A stretch of 12,002 bases of DNA. It comes from Lachnospiraceae bacterium (GTDB lineage: Bacteria > Bacillota_A > Clostridia > Lachnospirales > Lachnospiraceae). The notes under the pieces were generated by a model, which worked only from the letters and a program-made list of their open reading frames with translations, had not been told where the DNA came from and did not search any database. The first letter of the stretch is position 1. Each line of letters begins with the position of its first letter. The DNA is taken from positions 1-12,002 of the forward strand of contig JAGDDC010000251.1 of the NCBI GenBank assembly GCA_017958245.1. Direction: 5' to 3'. This document shows positions 1 through 7,728 of the stretch, one piece after another. The translations under genes were made by a program, and so were the position numbers.

Positions 1-1123
1 AGACGTCCTCGGTGATGCCGAGCGCCGCCTGCTCCTCCTTCGTCTTGGCAAAGCTTACCCACTCGCCGAGGTCTACCATGAGGTTCGAAAGGACCTTGAC
101 GTCCCTCTCCTCGGTGTGGACTGTGATCGAAGCCACGCCGGTGTTCTGGATCCTGCGCGCAAGCTCCTCGTCGATCACGGTGCCTTTTTCGGCTATGATC
201 TCACCTGTGGACATGTCTACAACGTCCTCTGCGAGAGTGGCTCCTACTACTCTGTTTACAAATTGAAGCTTCTTGTTGAACTTATATCTTCCGACCTTGG
301 CGAGATCGTATCTTCTTGAATCGAAGAACATGCCGTGAAGGAGAGTTTCCGCGCTCTCAACCGACACGGGCTCGCCGGGACGGAGCTTCTTGTACAGCTC
401 CTTGATACCTGCCTCGTAGCTGTCTTCCTCCGAGGGGTCCTTCAGGAACGATGCAAGGATCTTCGGCTCTTCGCCGAACAGCTCTTTTATCTGCTCCGCC
501 GTTCCGATCCCAAGGGCACGGATGAACACCGTGATCGGAACCTTGCGGTTTCTGTCTACTCTGACATAGAAAACGTCGTTGGAATCTGTCTCATACTCAA
601 GCCATGCTCCTCTGTTGGGGATAACGGTACAGGAGAACAGCTTCTTTCCGAGCTTGTCGTGTGTGATCCCGTAGTATATGCCGGGTGAACGCACGAGCTG
701 ACTGACGATGACACGCTCAGCTCCGTTTATGACGAAGGTGCCTGTCTCAGTCATGAGGGGAAGCTCGCCCATGAAGACGTCGTAGTAATCCTTGATCACG
801 TTCTCGTCTTCCTTGTTGTGCAGTCTGACTCTTACTTTAAGGGGGGCTGCATATGTTGCATCTCGCTCTTTGCATTCCTCGATGGTGTACTTTGTTTCGG
901 ATTCAAGCTGAAAGCCGACAAATTCGAGGCTTAAATGACCGTTGTAGTCTTCGATCGGTGAGATGTCGTTGAATACCTCGTTGAGTCCTTCCTTCAGGAA
1001 CCACTGGTACGAGTCCTTCTGAACTTCAATGAGGTTGGGCATCTCCAAGACTTCTTTCTGTTTCGCGTAGCTCATGCGGAACTTTGAGCCAACTTTGACC
1101 GGACGAATCCTGTTCTTTTCCAT
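1..1123 (-). CDS. rpoB: RNA polymerase beta subunit, N-terminal part (runs off the window)
   Basis: This is the catalytic-core beta subunit of RNA polymerase; the first 374 codons are present and the gene continues past the left edge. The protein starts [10 protein letters not shown]. It carries the very conserved beta protrusion/lobe signature at residues 124-150 ([20 protein letters not shown], then VRSPGIY), which is diagnostic of the family. The ATG at 1123 is preceded by AGGGGTG about 8 nt upstream and fits the usual start in Clostridia. No frameshift or stop was found when translating the visible part. A near-consensus promoter lies at 1349-1377, so the gene does not depend on the rplJ-rplL transcript. 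That is unusual, because rplL and rpoB are normally adjacent and co-transcribed. Identity is certain; the family-level taxonomic reading (Lachnospiraceae-like) is inference. Confidence 0.97.
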   Translation of the reverse strand, partial: MEKNRIRPVKVGSKFRMSYAKQKEVLEMPNLIEVQKDSYQWFLKEGLNEVFNDISPIEDYNGHLSLEFVGFQLESETKYTIEECKERDATYAAPLKVRVRLHNKEDENVIKDYYDVFMGELPLMTETGTFVINGAERVIVSQLVRSPGIYYGITHDKLGKKLFSCTVIPNRGAWLEYETDSNDVFYVRVDRNRKVPITVFIRALGIGTAEQIKELFGEEPKILASFLKDPSEEDSYEAGIKELYKKLRPGEPVSVESAETLLHGMFFDSRRYDLAKVGRYKFNKKLQFVNRVVGATLAEDVVDMSTGEIIAEKGTVIDEELARRIQNTGVASITVHTEERDVKVLSNLMVDLGEWVSFAKTKEEQAALGITEDV

Positions 1124-1342
1124 TGACGTTTTCACCCCTTGTTGATATTTTGCGAAGGCACCTAAGGGTTTCTTAAAGCACCTTCAGCGACAAATTTTCG
1201 CACAAAAGCCACAAGAAACCAAACCTTTTCTAAAAAAAGGCGTTCCCTGCGGATTTGTAAAAAAATTTGTCAAAAAGACTTTTCTTTTTCGCAAAAGTGT
1301 GGTAGAATAGCTATGAATATGGCCTTGCCACATAAATGCGCA
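1124..1342 (-). other. Long untranslated leader of rpoB
   Basis: About 220 nt separate the predicted transcription start (near 1342) from the rpoB ATG. The stretch is AT-rich with many T and A runs. Small hairpins are possible: CCTTTT/AAAAGG (1240-1235 with 1229-1224) and GAAGG/CCTTC (1185-1181 with 1158-1154). I see no recognised riboswitch, no convincing terminator and no gene. A 49-codon ORF exists in the leader but has no ribosome site. Confidence 0.5.
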
Positions 1343-1345
1343 TTT
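1334..1345. repeat. Perfect 12-bp palindrome at the rpoB transcription start
   Basis: AAATGCGCATTT reads the same on both strands and spans the predicted +1 of the rpoB promoter. Its position is typical of an operator, but no repressor is known from this sequence, and a 12-bp palindrome in AT-rich DNA may be chance. Confidence 0.35.
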
Positions 1346-1348
1346 TTC

Positions 1349-1377
1349 ATAGTACCACAACGCCGACCCACTGTCAA
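1349..1377 (-). promoter_or_regulatory. Sigma-A promoter of rpoB
   Basis: On the minus strand the -35 box TTGACA (1377-1372) is followed, after exactly 17 nt, by the -10 box TACTAT (1354-1349). This is close to the housekeeping consensus. It lies 44 nt past the stop codon of the upstream response regulator and predicts a start near 1342. It implies that rpoB is transcribed independently. Confidence 0.8.
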
Positions 1378-1414
1378 CTACGAGACGGTGGATTTTTTAT
1401 GCTTATTTTCATGA

Positions 1415-1436
1415 GGGCCGCTATGCCTTCCGGCCC
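1415..1436 (-). other. Short hairpin over the response-regulator stop codon
   Basis: GGGCCG (1436-1431) can pair with CGGCCC (1420-1415) around a 10-nt loop that includes the TAG stop. No U-run follows, so it is not a convincing intrinsic terminator. It is the only candidate end structure for the signalling operon before the rpoB promoter. Confidence 0.3.
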
Positions 1437-2185
1437 TTGAAAAACTTCTCAAGATTCCCCTTGAGCTCCTCTCGCTGTATCGTTTTGAGCATATAGCCCT
1501 CGGGCTTGAATGCGAGCACTTTCATGATGCTCTCTTTATCTCCCTTCCCCGTGAGGAACATGACGGGGATATCCGCAGTCGACGGGTTGGACCTGATCAT
1601 CTCGAGGACCTGAGGACCGCTCGTGACCGGCATCTCATAGTCCAGCAGGATCAGGTCGACCTTGCTCTTTCCGAGCATCATGATGGCCTGCATGCCGGAA
1701 TTCGCTATGGATATGCGGTACTTGTCCTTCAGCCAGTCCATGATCATGCTCATATAGGAGACATCATCATCTACTATAAGTATACTCTTTTTTCTCTCCT
1801 CTCCGGATTCCTCATCGAAGTAACCCGAGACCCTGTCGACCAAAACATCCATGTTTAAAGGTCTGGTGTAGAACGCAAGGACCGAGCCTGTGGGAATATA
1901 GCTGCAGAGAGCGCCGTACTCGTCCTTGGTCCCGACCACGACGACCTGCGCATTCTTTTCCGCGCAATAGTCGTTTATGAACATCAGGGCATCTGCCCGG
2001 TCTCTTAAGTCTTCATCGGTAAAGACTATGATGAGTTCCGCACCGGCAACCTTTTCTCTGAGCTCTTTGGTTTTCAACGGAGAGAATTCGGAGGCTATAT
2101 CCGCCCCTTTAAGTTTTGTCTGAAGTCCCCTGATCAAAAAACCGTCTGCGGCAGCCGTGATCAGGATCTGCCTGTTTCTCAACAT
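1421..2185 (-). CDS. Response regulator with two receiver domains and no output domain
   Basis: This 254-residue cytoplasmic protein ends the signalling operon. Residues about 1-125 have a receiver-like fold pattern but lack the acceptor aspartate (the strand reads LIIVFTDED) and have Arg in place of the conserved Lys (FYTRPL), so this half looks like a pseudo-receiver. Residues about 134-250 form a complete receiver: acidic cluster D139-D141, phospho-acceptor D182 (LLDYEMP), T212 and K234. There is no DNA-binding, GGDEF or other effector domain. It probably acts by protein contact or as a phosphate sink or relay. The ATG at 2185 is chosen because AGGAGG lies 7 nt before it; a TTG at 2191 overlapping the upstream stop sits only 1 nt from that site. 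The gene begins 2 nt after the kinase 2 stop, so translation is probably coupled. Confidence 0.9.
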   Translation of the reverse strand: MLRNRQILITAAADGFLIRGLQTKLKGADIASEFSPLKTKELREKVAGAELIIVFTDEDLRDRADALMFINDYCAEKNAQVVVVGTKDEYGALCSYIPTGSVLAFYTRPLNMDVLVDRVSGYFDEESGEERKKSILIVDDDVSYMSMIMDWLKDKYRISIANSGMQAIMMLGKSKVDLILLDYEMPVTSGPQVLEMIRSNPSTADIPVMFLTGKGDKESIMKVLAFKPEGYMLKTIQREELKGNLEKFFKGRKA

Positions 2186-2187
2186 GT

Positions 2188-5100
2188 TCAAACCTCCTGT
2201 CCTTTGTTCTCGCCAAGTATCGCCCTGATACCGTCCCAGTCAAGCATAGAGAGCTTTTTTGAAAGTCTTTCGAACCTGTCCTCATCCTCCGCGGGAAGCT
2301 TGTATTCCCCCACGGAATCGATGACCATCTTTGCCAGCTCATAATCCATCGCCTCGGCAAATTCCGAGAGTCCCGCGTATGCGTCTTCCAGCATGTCCGC
2401 AGGGATGTCCGGTAATTCTTTCTTACCGCCAAACCACGGCTCCAGCACGTCTCTAACGGCCTTGTACTCATCCATCATGCCGTCGTGATGCTCTCTTATG
2501 AACTCTATGTCCTTGTCGTCTCCCGCTTTTTCCTGGAGCTCCGCGTCAGCTCCGAGTTCTATGGCGCCCACCAGACGGGCGCTGCTCTTCAGGGCGTGAA
2601 CCTTGATCTTGTAATCTTCCCAGTCTTCTAAGTCGTAGTACTTTTCTATCTCCTCCGACTTCGCGGGGTAAGAGTCATAAAAGATCCTTAAGACAGACAA
2701 AAAAGCATCCTTTGAGCCGCTGTTCCTTACAGCCGCATCATAATCGATCCCCGGGACTTTCTCGTACCATTCGCATTCTCCCGTTTCAGGAACTGCCGAG
2801 TAGTCGACAGGAACTGTCTCCTGTTTCGGAGCTTCTATCCCGTCCGCTGCCGCTTCGGATACAGTGCTGTCCTCTTCCTCGAGTTCCTCCGCTTTGTCAT
2901 CCACGCCCGCGAAGAAACCTCCCAGGTTGTAGTTGTGGCTTCCTTTTGCCATATAGAGTATTCCGAAGGTTCCCGGCCCGCAGTTTGAAGTTATGCCCGC
3001 CGATGCCTTCTGGAAAATGATCTTCTCAAACTTCGTGAGTGATCTGAGTTCCTGTTCTATCCACAGCAGTTCCTCCTCCGCCATGCCCGCGTATGTGACA
3101 AAAGCAAGGGAACTGTCCGTATCTGAAGCTGCAGAGGCAACGTTCTTTATGTATTTCTCGTAGCACCGCTTCTTGTTTCCGAAAAGGAACTTCCCTACTC
3201 CGAGTTTGTCGTCCTTCATCCTGAGGACAGGACGCAGCCACAGGGTGTTCAGAACGCTGTTTACAAACGGGCTGATCCTCTCACGCCTTGCCATGACGTC
3301 CGTGCTTTGTATGACGAAGCTGCACCTGACAAGTTTTTTTGCCTCTTCAAGTTCAGCCACTATCCTGTCCGGCGTCTGGTTTTGCTGAGCCATACGCACC
3401 GCTGCCAGAACGAGCATGCCCGTGGAGCTCGACAGACACTCCGAGTTAAAGACCGTGACATTCTCAAAACTCTTCGCAGCCTTGAGGGCACGTCCGTACT
3501 CCCTGCTGCTGCCGGTGGTGAGTGTGATGTAGATCAGATGATGCGCTTTCTTCAGCTCAGCCGCAAAGAACCTGATCAGCTCCTCCTCGGTAGGCGGCTC
3601 AGAGGTTGTGAACCTCATCTCATTTCCCATGTATGTTACGAGCTCTTCCGAGTCTATATCATAATTGTCGAAGAAGACGCCCTCGTCCGTGATGACCTTG
3701 TACGGTATGATGCCGATCCCGAGCTCCTTGACGACATCCGTCGGCAGATCGCTCATGGAGCTTGTCGCGATCGCCACAGGTCTCTTGCGGACATAGGCTC
3801 CCGCAGTGCTGATCGTCTGGCCCGTCATCTCATGGCCCCCGCTCGAGATAACCTTCTCTTTGGGAAGATGCCTTAAGAGCATCTCCTCGAGCAGGAGTCC
3901 GGAAACGGGTTTTACGAGATAGCCGTCAAATCCGGTGTTGTTGTAGAGTTCGATGTTCTCGCTGCCTGCATTTGCGGTGAGCGCGATGATCGGAACGTTC
4001 CTGTTGAGGCCGCCCTGTTGCGACCTGATCTTCTCAAAGCATTCGATCCCGTCCATCTCAGGCATCAAATGATCCATGAAGATAACATCATACCGGTTCT
4101 GCAGCGTTTTGACCAGTGCGTCCGCTCCGGAGACCGAAAGATCGACTTTCATCTCCGTTCCCAAAAGCAGTTTTTCTTCTACCGAGAGATTCATCTCGTT
4201 GTCGTCCACGATCAGTATCCGGGCGTCCGGGGCATGAAAACTGTGTTCGAACTTCTCGGTCTTCCCCTCTTTTCCTGCACCCGTTATGCTTATATCGCCG
4301 ACTTTCTTTTCGGACGAGATCCCCTGGTTTAAGGAAACCAGAAATGTTGTGCCCTCTCCGTACACGCTGTTCACCGTGATCGATCCGTCCATGAGCTCCA
4401 CAAGCTGCTTGACTATGGACAGTCCGAGTCCGGTGCCTTCTATGTAGCGGTTTTTTTGTTCGTCCACGCGCTTGAACGTATCGAACAGATGCGGCAGCGC
4501 CTCCTGTTTTATACCCATTCCGGTATCGGACACGCTGATCTTTAAGAGGACTGCGTCCTCATTTTTGATGTCGCATTCGAGATGAAGGCTCAACGAGCCT
4601 TCCTTCGTGTACTTGACCGCGTTGTTTAGGAGGTTTATCAGTATCTGTTTGATCCTCACCTCGTCGCCGAACAGGACCTCGGGAACGTTCGGGTCTACGT
4701 CCACGTTGAACTTTAAGCCTTTCTCATCCGCCTTCAGCCAGATCATGTTCACAATCTCGGAGAGCAGTGAAGACACGTTGTAATCCACGGGAACGATATC
4801 CATCTTTCCCGCCTCGATCTTGCTGACGTCGAGTATATCGTTTATCAGGGAGAGCAGCATCCTCCCCGCTCCCTGGATGTTCTTCGAATCCTTTCTGACC
4901 TCCTCGGAGATATCCTCCTGCCTGAGTATGATCTCGTTGAGGCCCAGCACGGTGTTTATGGGTGTTCGTATCTCATGGCTCATGCTGGAGAAGAATCTGC
5001 TCTGCGCCTTGTTCATCTCTTCCACTTCTCTCGTCTTCTCCTCGGACAGCTCGCTCTGCTGCTTGTACAGTCTCGTTTGGAAGACAGCGTGCGAGACCAG

Positions 5101-5625
5101 TACGAACATGACTATGAAGAGGGCAGCGAGGGAATCGAAGAAAGCGCCTTCCCTGGCGTAGGACACGACATACTCCGGGAAGATGTAACCCAGTATCCAG
5201 CATGCGGTAAGCACGAGAGCATTCAGTATACTCATGACGATCCTGAATTTCCCGTCCAGGATAAGTATCATATAGAAGCTGCCAAGCAGCATCCAGATGG
5301 GCGCGCCCGAGAACACTCCGCCGTTCGTAAAGAACATCGCAGGCAGGAAAAAAAACACGAGGAATACTGAGATCACTATCCTGGCCTGTTTGATCTTCCT
5401 CCTCCGGTATGCGAAAAAGACGTAGATCGAGAAGACGACCGCTCCGGCCGCGGTCGAGATCGTGGCGTACAGCGGTTCACCCATTATGAGGCCGCATGGT
5501 ATCGCGATGTACAGCGCCATGAGCACGGACGCTGAAAACAGCACGAAGGACCTGTCTTTCAGATCGATCGATGAGTCATAAAGGTATTGGTTGAACGCTT
5601 CCTTGAGTTTTCTTTTCGGCTTCAA
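2188..5625 (-). CDS. Membrane hybrid histidine kinase with embedded DegV domain and C-terminal HPt
   Basis: This is a multistep phosphorelay kinase of 1145 residues (numbered from the TTG at 5625). Order: six hydrophobic segments (about 26-182) with no large extracellular sensor; HisKA with H217 (SHEIRTP); ATPase domain with N-box near N334, G1 box DTGMG at 367-371 and G2 box GTGLG near 397-401; receiver with D474/D475, acceptor D518 (FMDHLMP), T550 and K572; a full DegV domain at about 616-894; an acidic linker (about 913-936); HPt with H1010 (VHALKSSAR); and a helical tail (1072-1145). The DegV domain shows the N-terminal SSMSDLP motif, TTSEP at 673-677 and the terminal CGPGTFG motif. DegV/FakB proteins bind fatty acids, so ligand sensing is a reasonable inference. 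The TTG start is preferred because AGGAGG lies 8 nt before it and abuts the alternative GTG at 5634. The position that is usually His in DegV (HTGPG-type motif) is Asn here. Confidence 0.92.
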   Translation of the reverse strand: MKPKRKLKEAFNQYLYDSSIDLKDRSFVLFSASVLMALYIAIPCGLIMGEPLYATISTAAGAVVFSIYVFFAYRRRKIKQARIVISVFLVFFFLPAMFFTNGGVFSGAPIWMLLGSFYMILILDGKFRIVMSILNALVLTACWILGYIFPEYVVSYAREGAFFDSLAALFIVMFVLVSHAVFQTRLYKQQSELSEEKTREVEEMNKAQSRFFSSMSHEIRTPINTVLGLNEIILRQEDISEEVRKDSKNIQGAGRMLLSLINDILDVSKIEAGKMDIVPVDYNVSSLLSEIVNMIWLKADEKGLKFNVDVDPNVPEVLFGDEVRIKQILINLLNNAVKYTKEGSLSLHLECDIKNEDAVLLKISVSDTGMGIKQEALPHLFDTFKRVDEQKNRYIEGTGLGLSIVKQLVELMDGSITVNSVYGEGTTFLVSLNQGISSEKKVGDISITGAGKEGKTEKFEHSFHAPDARILIVDDNEMNLSVEEKLLLGTEMKVDLSVSGADALVKTLQNRYDVIFMDHLMPEMDGIECFEKIRSQQGGLNRNVPIIALTANAGSENIELYNNTGFDGYLVKPVSGLLLEEMLLRHLPKEKVISSGGHEMTGQTISTAGAYVRKRPVAIATSSMSDLPTDVVKELGIGIIPYKVITDEGVFFDNYDIDSEELVTYMGNEMRFTTSEPPTEEELIRFFAAELKKAHHLIYITLTTGSSREYGRALKAAKSFENVTVFNSECLSSSTGMLVLAAVRMAQQNQTPDRIVAELEEAKKLVRCSFVIQSTDVMARRERISPFVNSVLNTLWLRPVLRMKDDKLGVGKFLFGNKKRCYEKYIKNVASAASDTDSSLAFVTYAGMAEEELLWIEQELRSLTKFEKIIFQKASAGITSNCGPGTFGILYMAKGSHNYNLGGFFAGVDDKAEELEEEDSTVSEAAADGIEAPKQETVPVDYSAVPETGECEWYEKVPGIDYDAAVRNSGSKDAFLSVLRIFYDSYPAKSEEIEKYYDLEDWEDYKIKVHALKSSARLVGAIELGADAELQEKAGDDKDIEFIREHHDGMMDEYKAVRDVLEPWFGGKKELPDIPADMLEDAYAGLSEFAEAMDYELAKMVIDSVGEYKLPAEDEDRFERLSKKLSMLDWDGIRAILGENKGQEV
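2193..2198 (-). promoter_or_regulatory. Ribosome binding site that fixes the response-regulator start
   Basis: AGGAGG lies inside the last codons of kinase 2, 7 nt before the ATG at 2185 and only 1 nt before the alternative TTG at 2191. The spacing favours the ATG. Confidence 0.75.
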
Positions 5626-5633
5626 ACCCGGCA

Positions 5634-5639
5634 CCTCCT
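5634..5639 (-). promoter_or_regulatory. Ribosome binding site that fixes the kinase 2 start
   Basis: AGGAGG ends on the G of a possible GTG start at 5634, which leaves no room for initiation there. It is 8 nt from a TTG at 5625, so the TTG is the likely start codon. Confidence 0.7.
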
Positions 5640-5679
5640 GTATAAGTCACGCACCTGTCGTATCGGGCGACACAGCGAT

Positions 5680-7713
5680 CTAACTGTACTTGATCATATC
5701 ATCCGGAAGGACATGCTTCATAACTCTTTCGAATTCACCGATATCGATCGGTTTTGCGATGAACCCGTCAAAGCCTTCCTTCATGAACATCTCACGTGCT
5801 CCGCTCAAAGCGTTGGCGGTGAGAGCTATGATCGCAGGATGTCTCCTGCTCTCTTCGGCGATCTCCCTGATGTGTTTCATGGCCTCCACGCCGTCCATTC
5901 CGGGCATCATGTGGTCCATGAAGATGACATCATATTCGCCGCGTGAGAACTTCTCGATAGCCTCCCTGCCGCTCTCTGCCGTGTCCGCATACATCCTGTA
6001 CTCTTTAAGCAGCCCGGAGGCCACCACAAGGTTCATGGGTTCATCATCCACTATGAGGGCGCTGACTCCGGTGAACCTCACCTTTCCCGTCGCCTCACCC
6101 GAGAACCCGTCCTCTTCCCCGTTCATGATCCGGACGACAGGGAATCCGTACAGAGGCTTGGGGATCACGAGCACACCGCTCCCGCGCACCGTTTCAAACC
6201 CTTCGCCCGCGGTCACGATGACCTTGTATCCCTCATTTGTGAGGCCTTCAAGATAGTCCCTGTCCGCCTCGTATTCTTCCTGTCCGGTGAATATATGCGA
6301 TACACGGAGATCGTCAAGGAGACGCTCAAGTTCTCTCTTTTCGCTTGCGGAATACAGCCTTGCCCTCAGGCCCGATGCGAGGCCGGTCGCCATATCCCTG
6401 TAGAACTCCCTGACTTCGGGAGTCTTGTATTTCTCAGGCTTAGTGTAGAAGACGATACCGTCATAGGAAGCGTCGTTCACGGACAGACACGGAGCCTTGT
6501 CGACAACTGCCTGCGGGATGGTGAGCCTCACCGTCGTCCCCTTCCTCTTTGCGCTGTTTATCCTCACAAAGCCGCCCATCTTGTGAACAAACCCGTAGAC
6601 TATGGGCAAGCCTATGCCGATGCCTCCCGTGCTTCTGTTCCTCTTCTTGTCAGCCTGGTACATGCCCTTTGACAGACGGGAGATCTGTGCCCTGTCCATC
6701 CCCGCTCCGGTATCCGTCACCTCTATGGTCAGGTTGATACCGTATTCCTGCGGCACGGAAAACACTTTTATATATATGCCTCCGCGTCCGGTGAATTTGA
6801 TGGCGTTGTCAAGGAGGTGCCTGAACAGTTTGTGCAGCTTCTTTATGTCGCCTCTGAGCATGGTCGGCGTCTCCGGGGCGATGTCCACGACGAGCTCAAG
6901 TCCCTTCTTGTTCTCCATCGCCTTGTAATTTGCCACCACGTCGTTGATGAGCGAGATACAGGTGTAGTTCTCCTCTTCGAGCGCAAGCTCTCCGCGCTTT
7001 ATCTCAGTATAATCCTGGATATCGTCTATCTGGTACGCAAGCCTCATCACCGCAGCCTTCACTGCCGCGAGCTCTTTGCTGTCGTTCTCCTTTTGCATGA
7101 TCGTTGTCATGCCGCTTATCACATTGATGGGAGTGCGAAGCTCATGCGATATGTTTGACAGAAAGTCCTCCGTATCCCGGTCATTTGCGCCGACGGCCTC
7201 TTTCCACTCGTCAAGCTTCTTCGCCGACGCGATCCTCGATGAGACCAGTATCCTGCCGAGGAGGTACATGCACAGTACAACACCTATGTGGAGCAGAGTC
7301 CTGATGATGGACACGGAGGTTATGTCTTCGAGATCAACGGCTCTGGTCTGCATATAGAACTGGATCCCCATAATCACAACATACTCGATCAGTATCAGGT
7401 TCAGGAATGCAGCCCTGTCAGCCATCATGAACGTCGCCATCATGATCAGGGTCACGATCGATACGTCAAAGTAGCTGATCTCGTGCATGCCGTGAAAGAA
7501 CACCAAAAAAGCCGCATATACAAAAAAAACGTCGGTCCTTATGATCATGTCGGCTTTTCGGGCAATATGAAGCCAGCCTGTGCCCAAAGCGCCTACTACT
7601 ATGATCGGAATGACCCACAGTTCCCATCCGGCGATGATCGTCTCGGCTATGTTTCCAAAGCCTGACAGGATGATTATCGCCAGCATCAATCTCTCTTTTC
7701 TGTAATCTCCCAC
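5680..7713 (-). CDS. Membrane hybrid histidine kinase with pseudo-receiver and receiver
   Basis: This 677-residue kinase has about six hydrophobic N-terminal segments (8-156) with short loops and no recognisable periplasmic sensor. HisKA follows with H190 (SHELRTP), then an ATPase domain with N303 (LDNAIKFT), G1 box DTGAG at 334-338 and glycine-rich G2 box GGIGIG at 363-368. Residues about 418-535 look like a degenerate receiver without acceptor or Lys. The C-terminal receiver is complete: D556/D557, acceptor D600 (FMDHMMP), T632 and K654. There is no HPt domain, so phosphate from D600 may leave through the HPt of the neighbouring kinase (inference). Its receiver is closely similar to that of kinase 2 around the acceptor, suggesting duplication. 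The start is GTG at 7713, with AAAGGAGG 5 nt upstream. It begins 15 nt after the preceding gene and ends about 54 nt before kinase 2. Confidence 0.9.
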   Translation of the reverse strand: MGDYRKERLMLAIIILSGFGNIAETIIAGWELWVIPIIVVGALGTGWLHIARKADMIIRTDVFFVYAAFLVFFHGMHEISYFDVSIVTLIMMATFMMADRAAFLNLILIEYVVIMGIQFYMQTRAVDLEDITSVSIIRTLLHIGVVLCMYLLGRILVSSRIASAKKLDEWKEAVGANDRDTEDFLSNISHELRTPINVISGMTTIMQKENDSKELAAVKAAVMRLAYQIDDIQDYTEIKRGELALEEENYTCISLINDVVANYKAMENKKGLELVVDIAPETPTMLRGDIKKLHKLFRHLLDNAIKFTGRGGIYIKVFSVPQEYGINLTIEVTDTGAGMDRAQISRLSKGMYQADKKRNRSTGGIGIGLPIVYGFVHKMGGFVRINSAKRKGTTVRLTIPQAVVDKAPCLSVNDASYDGIVFYTKPEKYKTPEVREFYRDMATGLASGLRARLYSASEKRELERLLDDLRVSHIFTGQEEYEADRDYLEGLTNEGYKVIVTAGEGFETVRGSGVLVIPKPLYGFPVVRIMNGEEDGFSGEATGKVRFTGVSALIVDDEPMNLVVASGLLKEYRMYADTAESGREAIEKFSRGEYDVIFMDHMMPGMDGVEAMKHIREIAEESRRHPAIIALTANALSGAREMFMKEGFDGFIAKPIDIGEFERVMKHVLPDDMIKYS

Positions 7714-7728
7714 TCGAACCTCCTTTGA

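Noticed and set aside
1303..1308. Plus-strand extended -10 element (TGGTAGAAT) that could drive antisense RNA into the signalling operon
   Set aside because: No acceptable -35 box is found at 16-18 nt, and AT-rich DNA gives such matches often.
1163..1336. A leader frame of about 49 codons upstream of rpoB starting MWQGHIHSYS
   Set aside because: No ribosome site precedes its ATG, the composition follows the T- and A-runs of the leader, and no conserved motif is seen.
3307..3876. Plus-strand open frame of 189 codons opposite kinase 2
   Set aside because: It lies wholly antisense to a well-supported kinase gene and its protein has no recognisable domain. It is a shadow of codon bias.
5635..5679. 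Possible hairpin TGTCG/CGACA between the two kinase genes
   Set aside because: A five-base stem with a 7-nt loop and no U-run is too weak to call a terminator; the genes appear to be one operon.
5690..7665. Several plus-strand open frames (up to 188 codons) opposite kinase 1
   Set aside because: They are antisense to a gene with all kinase and receiver motifs, have no ribosome site that I noticed, and are rich in Ser/Pro as expected of shadow frames.
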